Assembly: GCF_030758345.1 (NCBI RefSeq)
Contig: NZ_JAVAMO010000001.1
Coordinates: 310,001-374,000, forward strand
Origin: Ruegeria discodermiae
Lineage (GTDB): Bacteria; Pseudomonadota; Alphaproteobacteria; Rhodobacterales; Rhodobacteraceae
Direction: 5' to 3'
Length of the DNA stretch: 64,000 nucleotides
Both the position numbers and the translations under genes were made by a program. Positions 8,861 to 17,794 of the stretch are shown here, piece after piece (within the stretch, counting starts at the first letter, position 1; each line of letters opens with the position of its first letter). The notes beneath the pieces are model-generated. The model was given only the letters and a program-made list of their open reading frames with translations. It was not told where the DNA came from and made no database searches.

Positions 8861-9769
8861 TCACAAAAAGAAGGATGTTACGCTGTCGATCATGCCAGTA
8901 TTCTTATAGATCATTATCGAGCTGGTGAGCGCCAGCACATGGGTGTTGAGCCTGAAATCCTCGCCCTTGATCAGGTTGACCGCAGCCATCGACACTGCGA
9001 CCGGGGCCGAGACGAAGTAAAGGCAGCCGGTCATGCTCCAGCTGGTCAGCCGCCGGATGTCGCTTTCGGGCTGATCTTCCAGCGCGATAGCCTCCAGTTC
9101 GGCGGGCAGGGGTTCGGTCCGGAAAGACAGCGCAAGCGCCTCTTCCTCGGAAAGTTCAACCAGCCCCAGCCTGCCGCAATGCGGGGTCTGGGCCGCGACA
9201 TAGTCGTAATGGGTCGTCAGGTCAGCGACCTCTTCTTCGATGGGGGCGAACCGCGCGCCTTTGTTGGCGATGATGTGTTTGCGGTCGCCCACCCGTTTTG
9301 GGGAGAGATCTGCGAACGCTCCCATGAACTGCTCGACGGTTAATGTGACATCCGAGTCGAGCCATTCGATCGACTCGGTGGTTGCTAGATCCACCATGCG
9401 GTAGAGCATCACCACCAGGATCAGTTCGGATGTGTCCTGATCGGTAAGCTCTGCCGAGACCGGTGTGAGGGTGATGTTGAGACGGGACTTGCCCTGCGCG
9501 GTATCAGCCTGGCCTTTGGCGTTCAGGCCCGCGACACGGTCCAGTATCCTGGAACGGGATTCGGGGTTCGGCACGCGGTCATAGGCCAGCTTGACCAGAT
9601 ACTGGCTGGTGACGATGCGCGCCTCATGCGCATTCACCAGCGCCTGCCGTTCGACCCTATGGCCGTGATCTTCCAGAGTTGCCGAGGCGATCTGACCAAA
9701 GCGGTCAAGCGCGCCATCCTCATAGCCCTGGTTTACCAGTCCACCGTGATACCTGCCCGTATCCGTCAC
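8861..9769 (-). CDS. Unknown protein with a hydrophobic C-terminus
   Basis: A 302-residue protein I do not recognise. It starts with GTG, with AGGG about 8 bp upstream. The N-terminal two thirds are soluble and rich in Asp and Glu, with two helical segments (about 100-125, 150-165). Near residue 245 it becomes hydrophobic (SWSMTGCLYFVSAPVAVSMAAVNLI and then a second stretch near 275-285), so it may be attached to the membrane by one or two C-terminal helices. It has no signal peptide. It stands alone between convergent and same-strand neighbours with no shared theme. Confidence 0.7.
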   Translation of the reverse strand: MTDTGRYHGGLVNQGYEDGALDRFGQIASATLEDHGHRVERQALVNAHEARIVTSQYLVKLAYDRVPNPESRSRILDRVAGLNAKGQADTAQGKSRLNITLTPVSAELTDQDTSELILVVMLYRMVDLATTESIEWLDSDVTLTVEQFMGAFADLSPKRVGDRKHIIANKGARFAPIEEEVADLTTHYDYVAAQTPHCGRLGLVELSEEEALALSFRTEPLPAELEAIALEDQPESDIRRLTSWSMTGCLYFVSAPVAVSMAAVNLIKGEDFRLNTHVLALTSSIMIYKNTGMIDSVTSFFL

Positions 9770-9966
9770 TGTTCAACCCTCCACGCGATTGTGTTCAGCA
9801 ACCAAGCTAAAGGGCGAAGAGGGAAAAACTGTGACCGCGATTGCCAGATTCGAGGCAGTCCGGCGGATATCGGCGGATTGATGCCAATACGGAAACCCCT
9901 TCATTTTATGGTGATTATGCCGCTTCATGAGGGGAATGTGGCGATCTTGTGGCGGCGTTGCGGCGC

Positions 9967-10764
9967 TTAGCCGTCAATGCGTGCGCCCATTATGGCGATC
10001 GACTGCTGATAGACCGTGGCCGCGTTCCACTGCTTTATAACGGCAAAGTTGGGCTCTCCGGGCTGATAGCCTTTGCCGGGTTTCCAGCCTTTTTGGCGCA
10101 AAAAGTTGGCGGTCGAGGCCAGCGCGTCCGTCAAGTTGTAAAAGTCCACCCGCCCGTCGCCGGTCGCATCGACTCCATAGGTCATTGCATTGCCCGGCAG
10201 AAACTGCGTATGGCCCAGCTCGCCATGTTTGGCCCCCAAAGTGGCGGGGGTGATCGCGCCCTGATCGACCAGTTTCAGCGCGCCGATGGCGTGGGGGATG
10301 AAAAACTCCGAGCGGCGGCAATCATAGGCCAGCGTCACGATGGCCGAGACAACCTGACTGTCGCCCATGAAATTGCCAAACCCCGTTTCCATCCCGTGAA
10401 TGGCCAGCAAGACGCCGCTGGGCACGCCATATTGCCGCTCCAGCGCGGCATAGAAGTTGGGGTTGCGCGCCTTGCGCTTGCGTCCCTGCGCGACGATCGT
10501 ATCAGCGCCACGGATTCGCATGAACTTATCGAGCGTGTATTTGAAGCTCTTCTGGTTGCGGTCAGCGGCAATGGTGCGATTGGCATATTGTGCGCTGGCC
10601 AGCGCCTGCCGCCCCTTTTTCTTCACGCCCGCCTTGCGAGCCTGCTTGTCGAAATCCTGTTTCCAGGCCTCAAACCCGGCGCTTGTATTGCCGCAACTGG
10701 CGGCCTGCGCCCCAAGCGGCGCGGCAAGAGACAGGATCAGGGCAAGGCAGGGCAGGGATCGCAT
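9967..10764 (-). CDS. Lytic murein transglycosylase, MltB-like
   Basis: A 265-residue exported enzyme that cleaves glycan strands of peptidoglycan. A signal peptide is evident (residues 1-21, ending AQAA). The SLT_2/MltB domain follows: the catalytic Glu in AIHGMETGFGNFMGD (about residue 128), ELGHTQFLPGNAMTYGVDATGDGRVDFYN, and a helix with FLRQKGW. The usual MltB architecture is preserved, but the protein is shorter than the E. coli enzyme and has no lipobox or peptidoglycan-binding domain. It lies 27 bp downstream of the binding-protein gene on the same strand. Confidence 0.85.
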   Translation of the reverse strand: MRSLPCLALILSLAAPLGAQAASCGNTSAGFEAWKQDFDKQARKAGVKKKGRQALASAQYANRTIAADRNQKSFKYTLDKFMRIRGADTIVAQGRKRKARNPNFYAALERQYGVPSGVLLAIHGMETGFGNFMGDSQVVSAIVTLAYDCRRSEFFIPHAIGALKLVDQGAITPATLGAKHGELGHTQFLPGNAMTYGVDATGDGRVDFYNLTDALASTANFLRQKGWKPGKGYQPGEPNFAVIKQWNAATVYQQSIAIMGARIDG

Positions 10765-10791
10765 GGCAGGCTCGCTTCTTGTGAGAGGGGA

Positions 10792-11631
10792 TCAGGGCAG
10801 GGTCGGAGCGATGATGTGAAGGGCCTGAAGGGCGCCCCCCGGCTCGATCCCCGGCAATGTGGCTTCAAAGAACTCCTCCATCGAGCCGTCCTCGTAAAGC
10901 CCCGAGATCACCCGGTCCACAAACAGGCGGAATTCGGCATCGCCGCGGGTCAGCGCCAGCCCGTGTTTCTCGATGGTCAGGATCTGGTCGGACATCTTGA
11001 ACCCGTCCTGCATCTTGCCGCCCGCAAAACTGACCAGCATGATGCTCTGATCGGCGAAATAGGCGTCGATCTCGCCATCCGCCATCGCCTTGAACCCGGC
11101 CTGATGCGAGAGGAAGGGCACCATCTCGGCCTCGATTCCCGCCTGTTCGAAGCTGTTGTGCACCGCAATCTCGGTCGTGGTGGCGCCCCGCATGCCGACC
11201 TTCTTGCCTGCCAGATCGCTCAGGTTCTCGCCGCCCTCCTTGGGCAGGAGCAACGCGGTGCCGTCCACATAGGTGGGGATCGAGAAATCGACCTGCGCGC
11301 GCCGCTCAAGCGTGATCGTGGCGGCACCGCAGAGAATGTCGATCTCGCCGCTGGCGATCTTGTCAAACCGGTCCTTTGTGTCGACCGCTACAAAGGTTGC
11401 GTTGAGATTGTCGAACTCCAACTCGTTGGCCAGGCTTTGTGCGATCCGGTCGCAGATCAGCACGGAATAGCCTGCGGGCTGCTCTTCGGTGTTGATGTAG
11501 GACAGCGGGACAGCATCGGCGCGAAAGCCGATATTGAACTGCCCGGACTCGCGGATACGGTCCAGCGTCTGGGCCGGGGCGGCGGTTGCCAATGTGGTGG
11601 CCAGCGCAAAGCTTGTGAGAAGAAATCGCAT
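10792..11631 (-). CDS. Periplasmic amino-acid-type substrate-binding protein
   Basis: A 279-residue family 3 solute-binding protein (SBP_bac_3) of the kind that serves polar amino-acid ABC transporters. It has a signal peptide of about 20 residues ending APAQ, then RESGQFNIGFRADAVPLSY, the signature IDILCGAATITLERR (binding of the ligand carboxylate by the Arg), and the second lobe with VGMRGATTTEIAVHN. No permease or ATPase gene is next to it, so it may work with a system elsewhere or have a sensory role. The ATG at 11631 is preferred to a TTG one codon earlier. Confidence 0.85.
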   Translation of the reverse strand: MRFLLTSFALATTLATAAPAQTLDRIRESGQFNIGFRADAVPLSYINTEEQPAGYSVLICDRIAQSLANELEFDNLNATFVAVDTKDRFDKIASGEIDILCGAATITLERRAQVDFSIPTYVDGTALLLPKEGGENLSDLAGKKVGMRGATTTEIAVHNSFEQAGIEAEMVPFLSHQAGFKAMADGEIDAYFADQSIMLVSFAGGKMQDGFKMSDQILTIEKHGLALTRGDAEFRLFVDRVISGLYEDGSMEEFFEATLPGIEPGGALQALHIIAPTLP

Positions 11632-11795
11632 CAATCATCCAATCTGGTTACTTGGGGTGGACGATAGCGGGCGTTGTCCCGTCCAAAAAGGAAAAAGCGG
11701 CCTGGGCGTAAGAAAGGCAATTCCTTGACTTGGCAAAGGAGCCTACGCCCAATGATCCGACAAGGATCGCGACGAACCGGTGGCGAGGGCAACAG

Positions 11796-13133
11796 ATGGA
11801 CAAACGTTGGTGGATACTGGGCGCCATGGGTGCGATCCTGGGTGTGATCCTGCTCGATGAGACCGTGGTCGGCGTGGCGCTGCCAACCATCCAGAAAGAG
11901 ATCGGGCTAAGCGCGCTGGGCGCGCATTGGGTTGTGAACATCTATCTGCTGGTGCTCGCAGCGCTCTCGGGCGCGGCGGGGCGGTTTGGCGATATTGTCG
12001 GCACCCGCGTGCTGGTTGTCGCGGGGCTGCTGATCTTCGGCCTGTCCTCGGCGGTTGGCGGATTTGCCACGGATGGAACCATGCTGATCATTGCGCGTCT
12101 GGCGCAGGGCTTGGGGGCTGCGATTATCTTTCCGCTGTCTCTGGTTCTGGTGTCGATGTCGTTCAAGCCAGAAGAACGCGGCATGGCGCTGGGCATCTAT
12201 GGCGCGATCGGCACCAGCTTTCTGGCGCTCGGCCCGCTGGTGGGCGGGCTGCTGACCGAGTACCTGTCATGGCGTTGGGTCTTCTGGATCAACCCACCAA
12301 TCGTGTTGGTCGTGGCAGCGGTCACATGGCGGTTCTGGCGCGACCCGCCCCATGGGGTCGAGGGCAGCTTTGACTGGGGCGGCCTGCTTTTGATGGTCGG
12401 GGGGCTGGCGCTGACCGTCTTCGCCATTATGGAGGGGCCCGAGCGCGGTTGGTCGCGACCGGATGTCCTGATCCCACTGTGCCTGGGCGTCACGATGCTG
12501 GCCCTGTTCGTGTTCTGGGAATTGCGTGCAATCCCGCCGCTAATCGCGGTTGCTTTGTTCGCAAATCCGACCTTTGCCGCCGCGAACCTGATCGTCCTGC
12601 TGGCGCAATTCGTCAAGATCGCCACCTTCGTCTTTGGGGCGATGTATTTTCAAACAAAGGTTGGCCTGTCACCGCTGATGTCCGGCGTGGCCTTGCTGCC
12701 TGCTGTTGCGCCGCCGATGCTGATGGCGACATTTGCGGGCAAGGCCGCAGATAGACATGGCACGCGCGCGCCCTCGCTCTGGGGTGTGAGCGGGACCTTT
12801 GTTGGGATTTCGGCCATGGCCATCGGCATGGGGCTGGGCGTGACACTTCTGGTCTATGCCGGTCTGCTGATCTGGGGGATCGCTGTGTCCTATCTCTTTG
12901 TACCCCCGCAACGGGCGGTCATGATGTCGGTGCCGCCGCAGATGCAGGGGCAGGCGGGTGGGATCGTGCTGAGCAGCCAGCTTTTGGGCGGAACCATGGG
13001 GATGGCCATTTGCAGCACCATCTTCGCCACGACGGGGGCCTTTGCGGCGGTGTTCTGGCACACAGCCGCCGTGGCGGGGGTGGTGCTGATCTACGGCTAT
13101 CTCGCGTTGGAACGCCCGGCACAAACCGGCTAA
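11796..13133 (+). CDS. MFS multidrug-type exporter (DHA2 family)
   Basis: A 445-residue inner-membrane protein with about 13-14 hydrophobic helices, typical of the 14-helix DHA2 drug:H+ antiporters. The motif D1-like LLDETVVGVALPTIQKEIG stands in helix 1, and motif A-like RFGDIVGTRVLVVAG follows helix 2; the antiporter motif C region is near LGPLVGGLLTEYLSWRWVFWINPP. The start at 11796 has GAGGG 8 bp upstream; a TTG at 11730 would add an unlikely polar extension. The substrate is unknown. It is divergent from the binding-protein gene. Confidence 0.85.
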   Translation: MDKRWWILGAMGAILGVILLDETVVGVALPTIQKEIGLSALGAHWVVNIYLLVLAALSGAAGRFGDIVGTRVLVVAGLLIFGLSSAVGGFATDGTMLIIARLAQGLGAAIIFPLSLVLVSMSFKPEERGMALGIYGAIGTSFLALGPLVGGLLTEYLSWRWVFWINPPIVLVVAAVTWRFWRDPPHGVEGSFDWGGLLLMVGGLALTVFAIMEGPERGWSRPDVLIPLCLGVTMLALFVFWELRAIPPLIAVALFANPTFAAANLIVLLAQFVKIATFVFGAMYFQTKVGLSPLMSGVALLPAVAPPMLMATFAGKAADRHGTRAPSLWGVSGTFVGISAMAIGMGLGVTLLVYAGLLIWGIAVSYLFVPPQRAVMMSVPPQMQGQAGGIVLSSQLLGGTMGMAICSTIFATTGAFAAVFWHTAAVAGVVLIYGYLALERPAQTG

Positions 13134-13162
13134 CCGTTCCTTCCTGTGGGTGGCCTGTTTGC

Positions 13163-13441
13163 TTAAATGGCGCGTTGCAGGTCTTCGGCGGTCAGCACCG
13201 GCTGAATCTCGATCGCGGCATCAAGTGCAGCAAAAAGCGGCTCGTTGATCACCGGCATGCGCGCCTGATCCGTTTCTTCGAAAATCACGATGCCCATGCG
13301 TTTGCCATCCTCCAGAGCAAAATATGAGGCTTCGGCCTGCACCTCCTGCACGAGCGCTGCGATCGCCTTGCCGAGTGAGCCGTTGCGCTCGGCCTCATTT
13401 CCCTTTTCTACCGGGATGGTGAATTTCAGCATCAGACGCAT
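13163..13441 (-). CDS. Small unknown protein, possible alpha/beta dimeric-barrel fold
   Basis: A 92-residue protein with a good site (AGGGGAAC, 6 bp before the ATG at 13441). It begins MRLMLKFTIPVEKGNEAE and has a strand-helix-strand pattern with the central FALEDGKRMGIVIFEE, which resembles small dimeric alpha/beta-barrel proteins (DUF3303-like). No catalytic residues can be assigned. It is convergent with the MFS gene and lies downstream of glnA, but the glnA terminator separates them. Confidence 0.65.
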   Translation of the reverse strand: MRLMLKFTIPVEKGNEAERNGSLGKAIAALVQEVQAEASYFALEDGKRMGIVIFEETDQARMPVINEPLFAALDAAIEIQPVLTAEDLQRAI

Positions 13442-13518
13442 ATCAGTTCCCCTGTCGCAGATTGATATCCTGCCAGCTTCCGCGCGCTGCATCATCTGGT
13501 CAAGCGATATGCGCGGAC

Positions 13519-13544
13519 AAAAAAGGGCGCCCCGAAGGGCGCCC
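13519..13544 (-). terminator. Intrinsic terminator of glnA
   Basis: Read on the minus strand, GGGCGCCC, loop TTCG, GGGCGCCC and then TTTTTT. A perfect 8-bp GC stem with a tetraloop and six T, 25 bp after the glnA stop codon. Confidence 0.9.
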
Positions 13545-13569
13545 GCTCAGTTCTTCTCTCGCATTAAGA

Positions 13570-14976
13570 TCAGCAGCTGTAATACATGCCGTATTCAACC
13601 GGATGCGGCGTGTGCTCGTAGGTTTCGACCTCTTCCATCTTCAGCTCGATATAACCCTCGATCTGGTCCTTGGTGAACACGTCGCCCTGCAGCAGGAAGT
13701 CGTGATCCGATGCCAGAGCTTCCAGCGCTTCGCGCAGGCTGCCGCAGACGGTCGGGATACCGGCCAGTTCCTCGGCAGGCAGATCGTAGAGGTTCTTATC
13801 CATGGCTTCGCCCGGATCGATCTTGTTCTTGATGCCGTCCAGACCGGCCATCAGCAGAGCGGCAAACGCCAGGTAGGGGTTTGCGGCCGGATCGGGGAAG
13901 CGGGCCTCGACGCGCTTGGCTTTCGGGCTTTCGGTCCACGGAATACGCACGCAGCCCGAGCGGTTACGGGCCGAGTAGGCGCGCAGAACAGGCGCTTCAA
14001 AGCCCGGGATCAGGCGCTTGTAGCTGTTGGTCGAGGGGTTGGTGAAGGCGTTCAGCGTCTTGGCGTGCTTCAGAACACCACCGATATACCAGAGCGCTTC
14101 ATCCGACAGATCGGCATATTTGTCGCCTGCAAAGAGCGGCTTGCCGTCTTTCCAGATCGACATGTTCACATGCATGCCGGTGCCGTTGTCGCCGGCGATA
14201 GGCTTCGGCATGAAGGTCGCCGATTTGCCATAGGCATGTGCCACGTTGTGGATGACGTATTTGTATTTCTGCAGCTCGTCGGCCTGTTTGGTCAGGCTGT
14301 CAAAAATCAGACCCAACTCGTGCTGACACGACGCCACCTCGTGGTGGTGCTTGTCGACCTTCATGCCCAGACGCTTCATGGTGCTGAGCATTTCGGAACG
14401 CAGATCCTGGCTTTCATCCACCGGGTTGACCGGGAAATAGCCGCCCTTGACGCCGGGACGATGGCCCATATTGCCCATCTCATACTCGGTGTCGGTGTTC
14501 CAGGACGCATCCGTTGCGTCGACCTCGTAGGACACCTTGTTGATCGAGTTCGAGAAGCGCACGTCGTCGAACAGGAAAAACTCGGCCTCGGGACCCATAT
14601 AGGCCGCATCGCCGATGCCGGAGGATTTCAGATAGGCTTCGGCTTTTTCAGCAGTGCCGCGCGGGTCACGCTCATAAGCTTCGCCAGTGTCAGGTTCGAC
14701 AACCGAGCAGTGCAGGCAGATGGTCTTTTCCGCATAAAACGGATCGACATATGCGCTGTTGGTGTCGGGCATCAGTTTCATGTCGGAGGCTTCGATGGAT
14801 TTCCATCCCGCGATCGACGACCCATCAAACATGAAGCCTTCTTCCAGGAAATCTTCGTCCACCTGATCGGCCATCACCGTGACGTGCTGCAGCTTGCCGC
14901 GCGGATCGGTAAAGCGGATGTCGACATATTCGGCATCCTCGTCCTTGATCAGCTGAAGAACTGTGTCCTTGCTCAT
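13570..14976 (-). CDS. glnA: Glutamine synthetase, type I
   Basis: A 468-residue enzyme joining ammonia to glutamate with ATP, the main entry of ammonium into metabolism. The length is that of GSI-beta enzymes. Clear features are the beta-grasp N-terminus ([21 protein letters not shown]), [18 protein letters not shown], the metal site in [61 protein letters not shown] and the adenylylation-loop Tyr in [11 protein letters not shown], so activity is likely controlled by adenylylation. It lies 35 bp after glnB on the same strand, forming the usual nitrogen-regulated operon. Confidence 0.97.
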   Translation of the reverse strand: MSKDTVLQLIKDEDAEYVDIRFTDPRGKLQHVTVMADQVDEDFLEEGFMFDGSSIAGWKSIEASDMKLMPDTNSAYVDPFYAEKTICLHCSVVEPDTGEAYERDPRGTAEKAEAYLKSSGIGDAAYMGPEAEFFLFDDVRFSNSINKVSYEVDATDASWNTDTEYEMGNMGHRPGVKGGYFPVNPVDESQDLRSEMLSTMKRLGMKVDKHHHEVASCQHELGLIFDSLTKQADELQKYKYVIHNVAHAYGKSATFMPKPIAGDNGTGMHVNMSIWKDGKPLFAGDKYADLSDEALWYIGGVLKHAKTLNAFTNPSTNSYKRLIPGFEAPVLRAYSARNRSGCVRIPWTESPKAKRVEARFPDPAANPYLAFAALLMAGLDGIKNKIDPGEAMDKNLYDLPAEELAGIPTVCGSLREALEALASDHDFLLQGDVFTKDQIEGYIELKMEEVETYEHTPHPVEYGMYYSC

Positions 14977-15011
14977 TCTATTCGGTCCCCTTGTTGGAAG
15001 ATGTTTCGGAA

Positions 15012-15374
<363 letters not shown>

Positions 15375-15485
15375 TCAGTCCGGCTCAGATCATGTCTGAA
15401 TAAGAGCCACAATCCGATAGTGGCGCCGGGACCATTGGAACGAGGCGATTTCTAACGCCCGGTCAAAAAATAGGCAAGTTGCATA

Positions 15486-15501
15486 AAAACTGCGCAGTTT
15501 T
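15486..15501. promoter_or_regulatory. Perfect 16-bp palindrome between glnB and nnr
   Basis: AAAACTGCGCAGTTTT is its own reverse complement. It lies 136 bp upstream of the glnB start and 20 bp upstream of the nnr ATG at 15521, in the only gap between these divergent genes. It could be an operator for a dimeric regulator; I cannot name the protein, and it does not match the NtrC consensus closely. Confidence 0.4.
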
Positions 15502-15520
15502 GAATCGCGAGGGGTTTTCG

Positions 15521-17095
15521 ATGAGTGAATTGCTGACCGCCGCCCAGATGCGGGCCATCGAAAAAGCGGCCATCGACAGCGGCGAGGTGACCGGGCTGGA
15601 GCTGATGGAACGGGCCGGTCAGGGGGTGGTCGAGGCGATCTTTGAGGAATGGCCGGAACTGGCGGAAAGCGCCGGTCGGGCGGTGGTGCTCTGCGGTCCG
15701 GGCAACAATGGCGGTGACGGGTTTGTCGTGGCGCGGTTGCTGAAGGAGCGCGGCTGGGAGGTGGAGGTGTTCCTCTACGGTGATCCCGAGAAACTGCCGC
15801 CGGATGCGCGGACGAATTATGAGCGGTGGTGTGGAAACGATTTGGGTCGGGGTTGGGATGATCGCGCGATAGAGGATCTGCTAGACGAGCAAAATCATGA
15901 TCTGGTCGTGGATGCCCTATTCGGCACAGGTATGACCCGCTCGATGCCCGACAACACCGAGAGGGTTTGGCACGGCCTTGTGCCGACCGTCACGCATACC
16001 CGACCGGAAAGGCGTCGACAAAAATATGTTGCAGTGGATTGCCCTAGCGGACTTTGCTGTGACTCTGGTGCAAATTTCGGGGCATTCCCGACTGATCTAA
16101 CGGTTACTTTCCACACAAGAAAAGTTGGTCAATTTCTACTAAGAGAGGGGCATTATGGTGGGGGTCCCGGACTCTGTAAGAAGCTTATTGTCACAGATAT
16201 TGGGCTGAACACGCCACCGGCGCGAGAGTATGTGAGGATGATCTCTTCGCCCTTGGAGGTTGGTTTTCACGGGAAATGGGAAAGCGACCACAAATATTTC
16301 CACGGCCACGCCCTGATCCTCTCCGGTGGCGCGGGTAAAACCGGCGCAGCGCGGTTGGCCGCAAGGGGCGCGCTCAGGATCGGTGCGGGGCTGGTGACGT
16401 TGGGGGTGCCGCCCTCGGCGCAGATGGAGGTGGCGAGCCAGATCACCTCGCTGATGCTGCGCCGGGTCGAAGGGGGCGATGGGCTGGCCGAATTGCTGAG
16501 TGATGAGCGGCTTAACGCGCTTTGTCTCGGGCCGGGGCTTGGGCTGGAGCGGGCGCGGGATCTGGTGCCAGGAGCGCTGAAAACCGCCCGCCCAACTGTT
16601 CTGGATGCAGATGCTCTGTCGGGTTTTGCGGATGCGCCGGAGGGGCTTTTTGCAATGCTGCATGAAACCTGTGTGCTCACCCCGCATGGGGGCGAGTTTG
16701 CGCGGCTCTTTCCTGATATCTCCGAAAAACTGAACGCGGTGCCCACCAAGGGACCGGCCTATTCCAAGGTTGACGCCACGCGAGATGCCGCAAAGCGGGC
16801 AGGCTGCGTCGTTCTGTTCAAGGGGCCCGACACCGTGATAGCTGCGCCGGATGGGCGCTGTTCGGTCAACTCCGCCCATTACGAGCGCGCCGCCCCGTGG
16901 CTGGCGACGGCCGGGTCAGGGGATGTGCTGGCGGGGTTCATCACCGGGTTACTGGCGCGGGGATTCGCACCGATGCAGGCGGCTGAGACAGGAGCGTGGC
17001 TGCACGTAGAATGCGCGCGCCATTTTGGTCCCGGCCTGATCGCAGAAGACCTGCCAGAGCAATTGCCAGCGGTGTATCGGGAACTGGGCTTTTAG
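15521..17095 (+). CDS. nnr: Bifunctional NAD(P)H-hydrate epimerase/dehydratase
   Basis: A 524-residue repair enzyme with an N-terminal YjeF epimerase domain (residues about 1-215, CGPGNNGGDGFVVARLL) and a C-terminal ADP-dependent dehydratase domain (about 240-520, ILSGGAGKTGAARLAARGAL; ATAGSGDVLAGFITGLLARG). Together they restore damaged NAD(P)HX to NAD(P)H. The ATG at 15521 has GAGGGG 6 bp upstream and starts the family N-terminus. The middle (about 16000-16200) is distinctly lower in GC and uses rarer codons such as CTA and AGA than the rest. It lies beside glnB-glnA but is divergent from it; its stop overlaps the stop of the convergent Hint gene. Confidence 0.93.
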   Translation: MSELLTAAQMRAIEKAAIDSGEVTGLELMERAGQGVVEAIFEEWPELAESAGRAVVLCGPGNNGGDGFVVARLLKERGWEVEVFLYGDPEKLPPDARTNYERWCGNDLGRGWDDRAIEDLLDEQNHDLVVDALFGTGMTRSMPDNTERVWHGLVPTVTHTRPERRRQKYVAVDCPSGLCCDSGANFGAFPTDLTVTFHTRKVGQFLLREGHYGGGPGLCKKLIVTDIGLNTPPAREYVRMISSPLEVGFHGKWESDHKYFHGHALILSGGAGKTGAARLAARGALRIGAGLVTLGVPPSAQMEVASQITSLMLRRVEGGDGLAELLSDERLNALCLGPGLGLERARDLVPGALKTARPTVLDADALSGFADAPEGLFAMLHETCVLTPHGGEFARLFPDISEKLNAVPTKGPAYSKVDATRDAAKRAGCVVLFKGPDTVIAAPDGRCSVNSAHYERAAPWLATAGSGDVLAGFITGLLARGFAPMQAAETGAWLHVECARHFGPGLIAEDLPEQLPAVYRELGF

Positions 17096-17601
17096 GCTGC
17101 GTGGCTCATCGCTGCGCCCGATGGTTCAGCCGCCAGTTCCAGCCCGCCCGCATAAAGTACATGGGGGGCATCGAATGCGATCTGATAAAGCACCATTTCG
17201 CGGATGCCCAAATCGCGGATGAACTCTCCGTCAAGCAGCGCATCGGCACGCACCATGGCGCGGTCTGCATTGAACAGCGCCTGCGCGCGCCAGTCGCGGA
17301 TCAGCACTTTCTGACCGGCGGGCAGAACCAGATCCTGATCGGGTCGCGTGTCGCCAAGCGAACCTGCAGCGAAGGAGATCGCGCGGCAGCGGCAGGTGGT
17401 CCGCTTTACGCCGCGCACCAGAACAAAGCCGCGATCGCGCGTGATGATCTTGTCGCCTTTGGCCAGATCCTCAACCGGGCATTCGCCGCGCTGGGCCATC
17501 ACCACGGTTCCGGACAGAAACCCCGTATCTGCCTTTGCCTTTGCCTGAAAGCGGGGCAGGGTGGGCTGATCGGTTCTGTGGTTGACACTGGTCTGGGTCA
17601 T
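17092..17601 (-). CDS. Hint-domain (hedgehog/intein-type) protein
   Basis: A 169-residue protein built around a Hint_2 domain: TGFLSGTVVMAQRGECPVEDLAKGDKIITRDRG is the typical opening (GT.V.T..G...VE.L..GD.V.T.D.G), followed by VRGVKRTTC and DLVLPAGQKVLIRDWRAQALF with the LSP..H..-like block. In this Rhodobacterales group such proteins are common and stand alone or at the end of large secreted proteins. The nucleophilic Cys/Ser at the start of a self-splicing Hint domain is represented here by a Ser (FLSGT), and the residues after the domain are few, so self-cleavage is uncertain. It ends 4 bp inside the nnr end. Confidence 0.7.
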   Translation of the reverse strand: MTQTSVNHRTDQPTLPRFQAKAKADTGFLSGTVVMAQRGECPVEDLAKGDKIITRDRGFVLVRGVKRTTCRCRAISFAAGSLGDTRPDQDLVLPAGQKVLIRDWRAQALFNADRAMVRADALLDGEFIRDLGIREMVLYQIAFDAPHVLYAGGLELAAEPSGAAMSHAA

Positions 17602-17794
17602 GGCGCTCTCACTTGACGGCATGCGCCAGTGTGGCGTTGGGAATGTGGCAAAAGCGTGAGGCTGGGGCGGCAATTTTTAAGCCACTGGTTTTGTCACCGC
17701 CAAATAGTGTGCGCCGAGACTGGCGAGGGTATCGATCCGAAGTTCACTGAAACCCCAGAACTTTGAACGCGTAGCCGGGAAGCGCCAATCGCCT

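Noticed and set aside
9949-11667. A 572-residue open frame on the plus strand opposite the MltB-like and binding-protein genes
   Set aside because: It is the antisense of two genes with clear signal peptides and catalytic motifs; long antisense frames are common in high-GC genomes.
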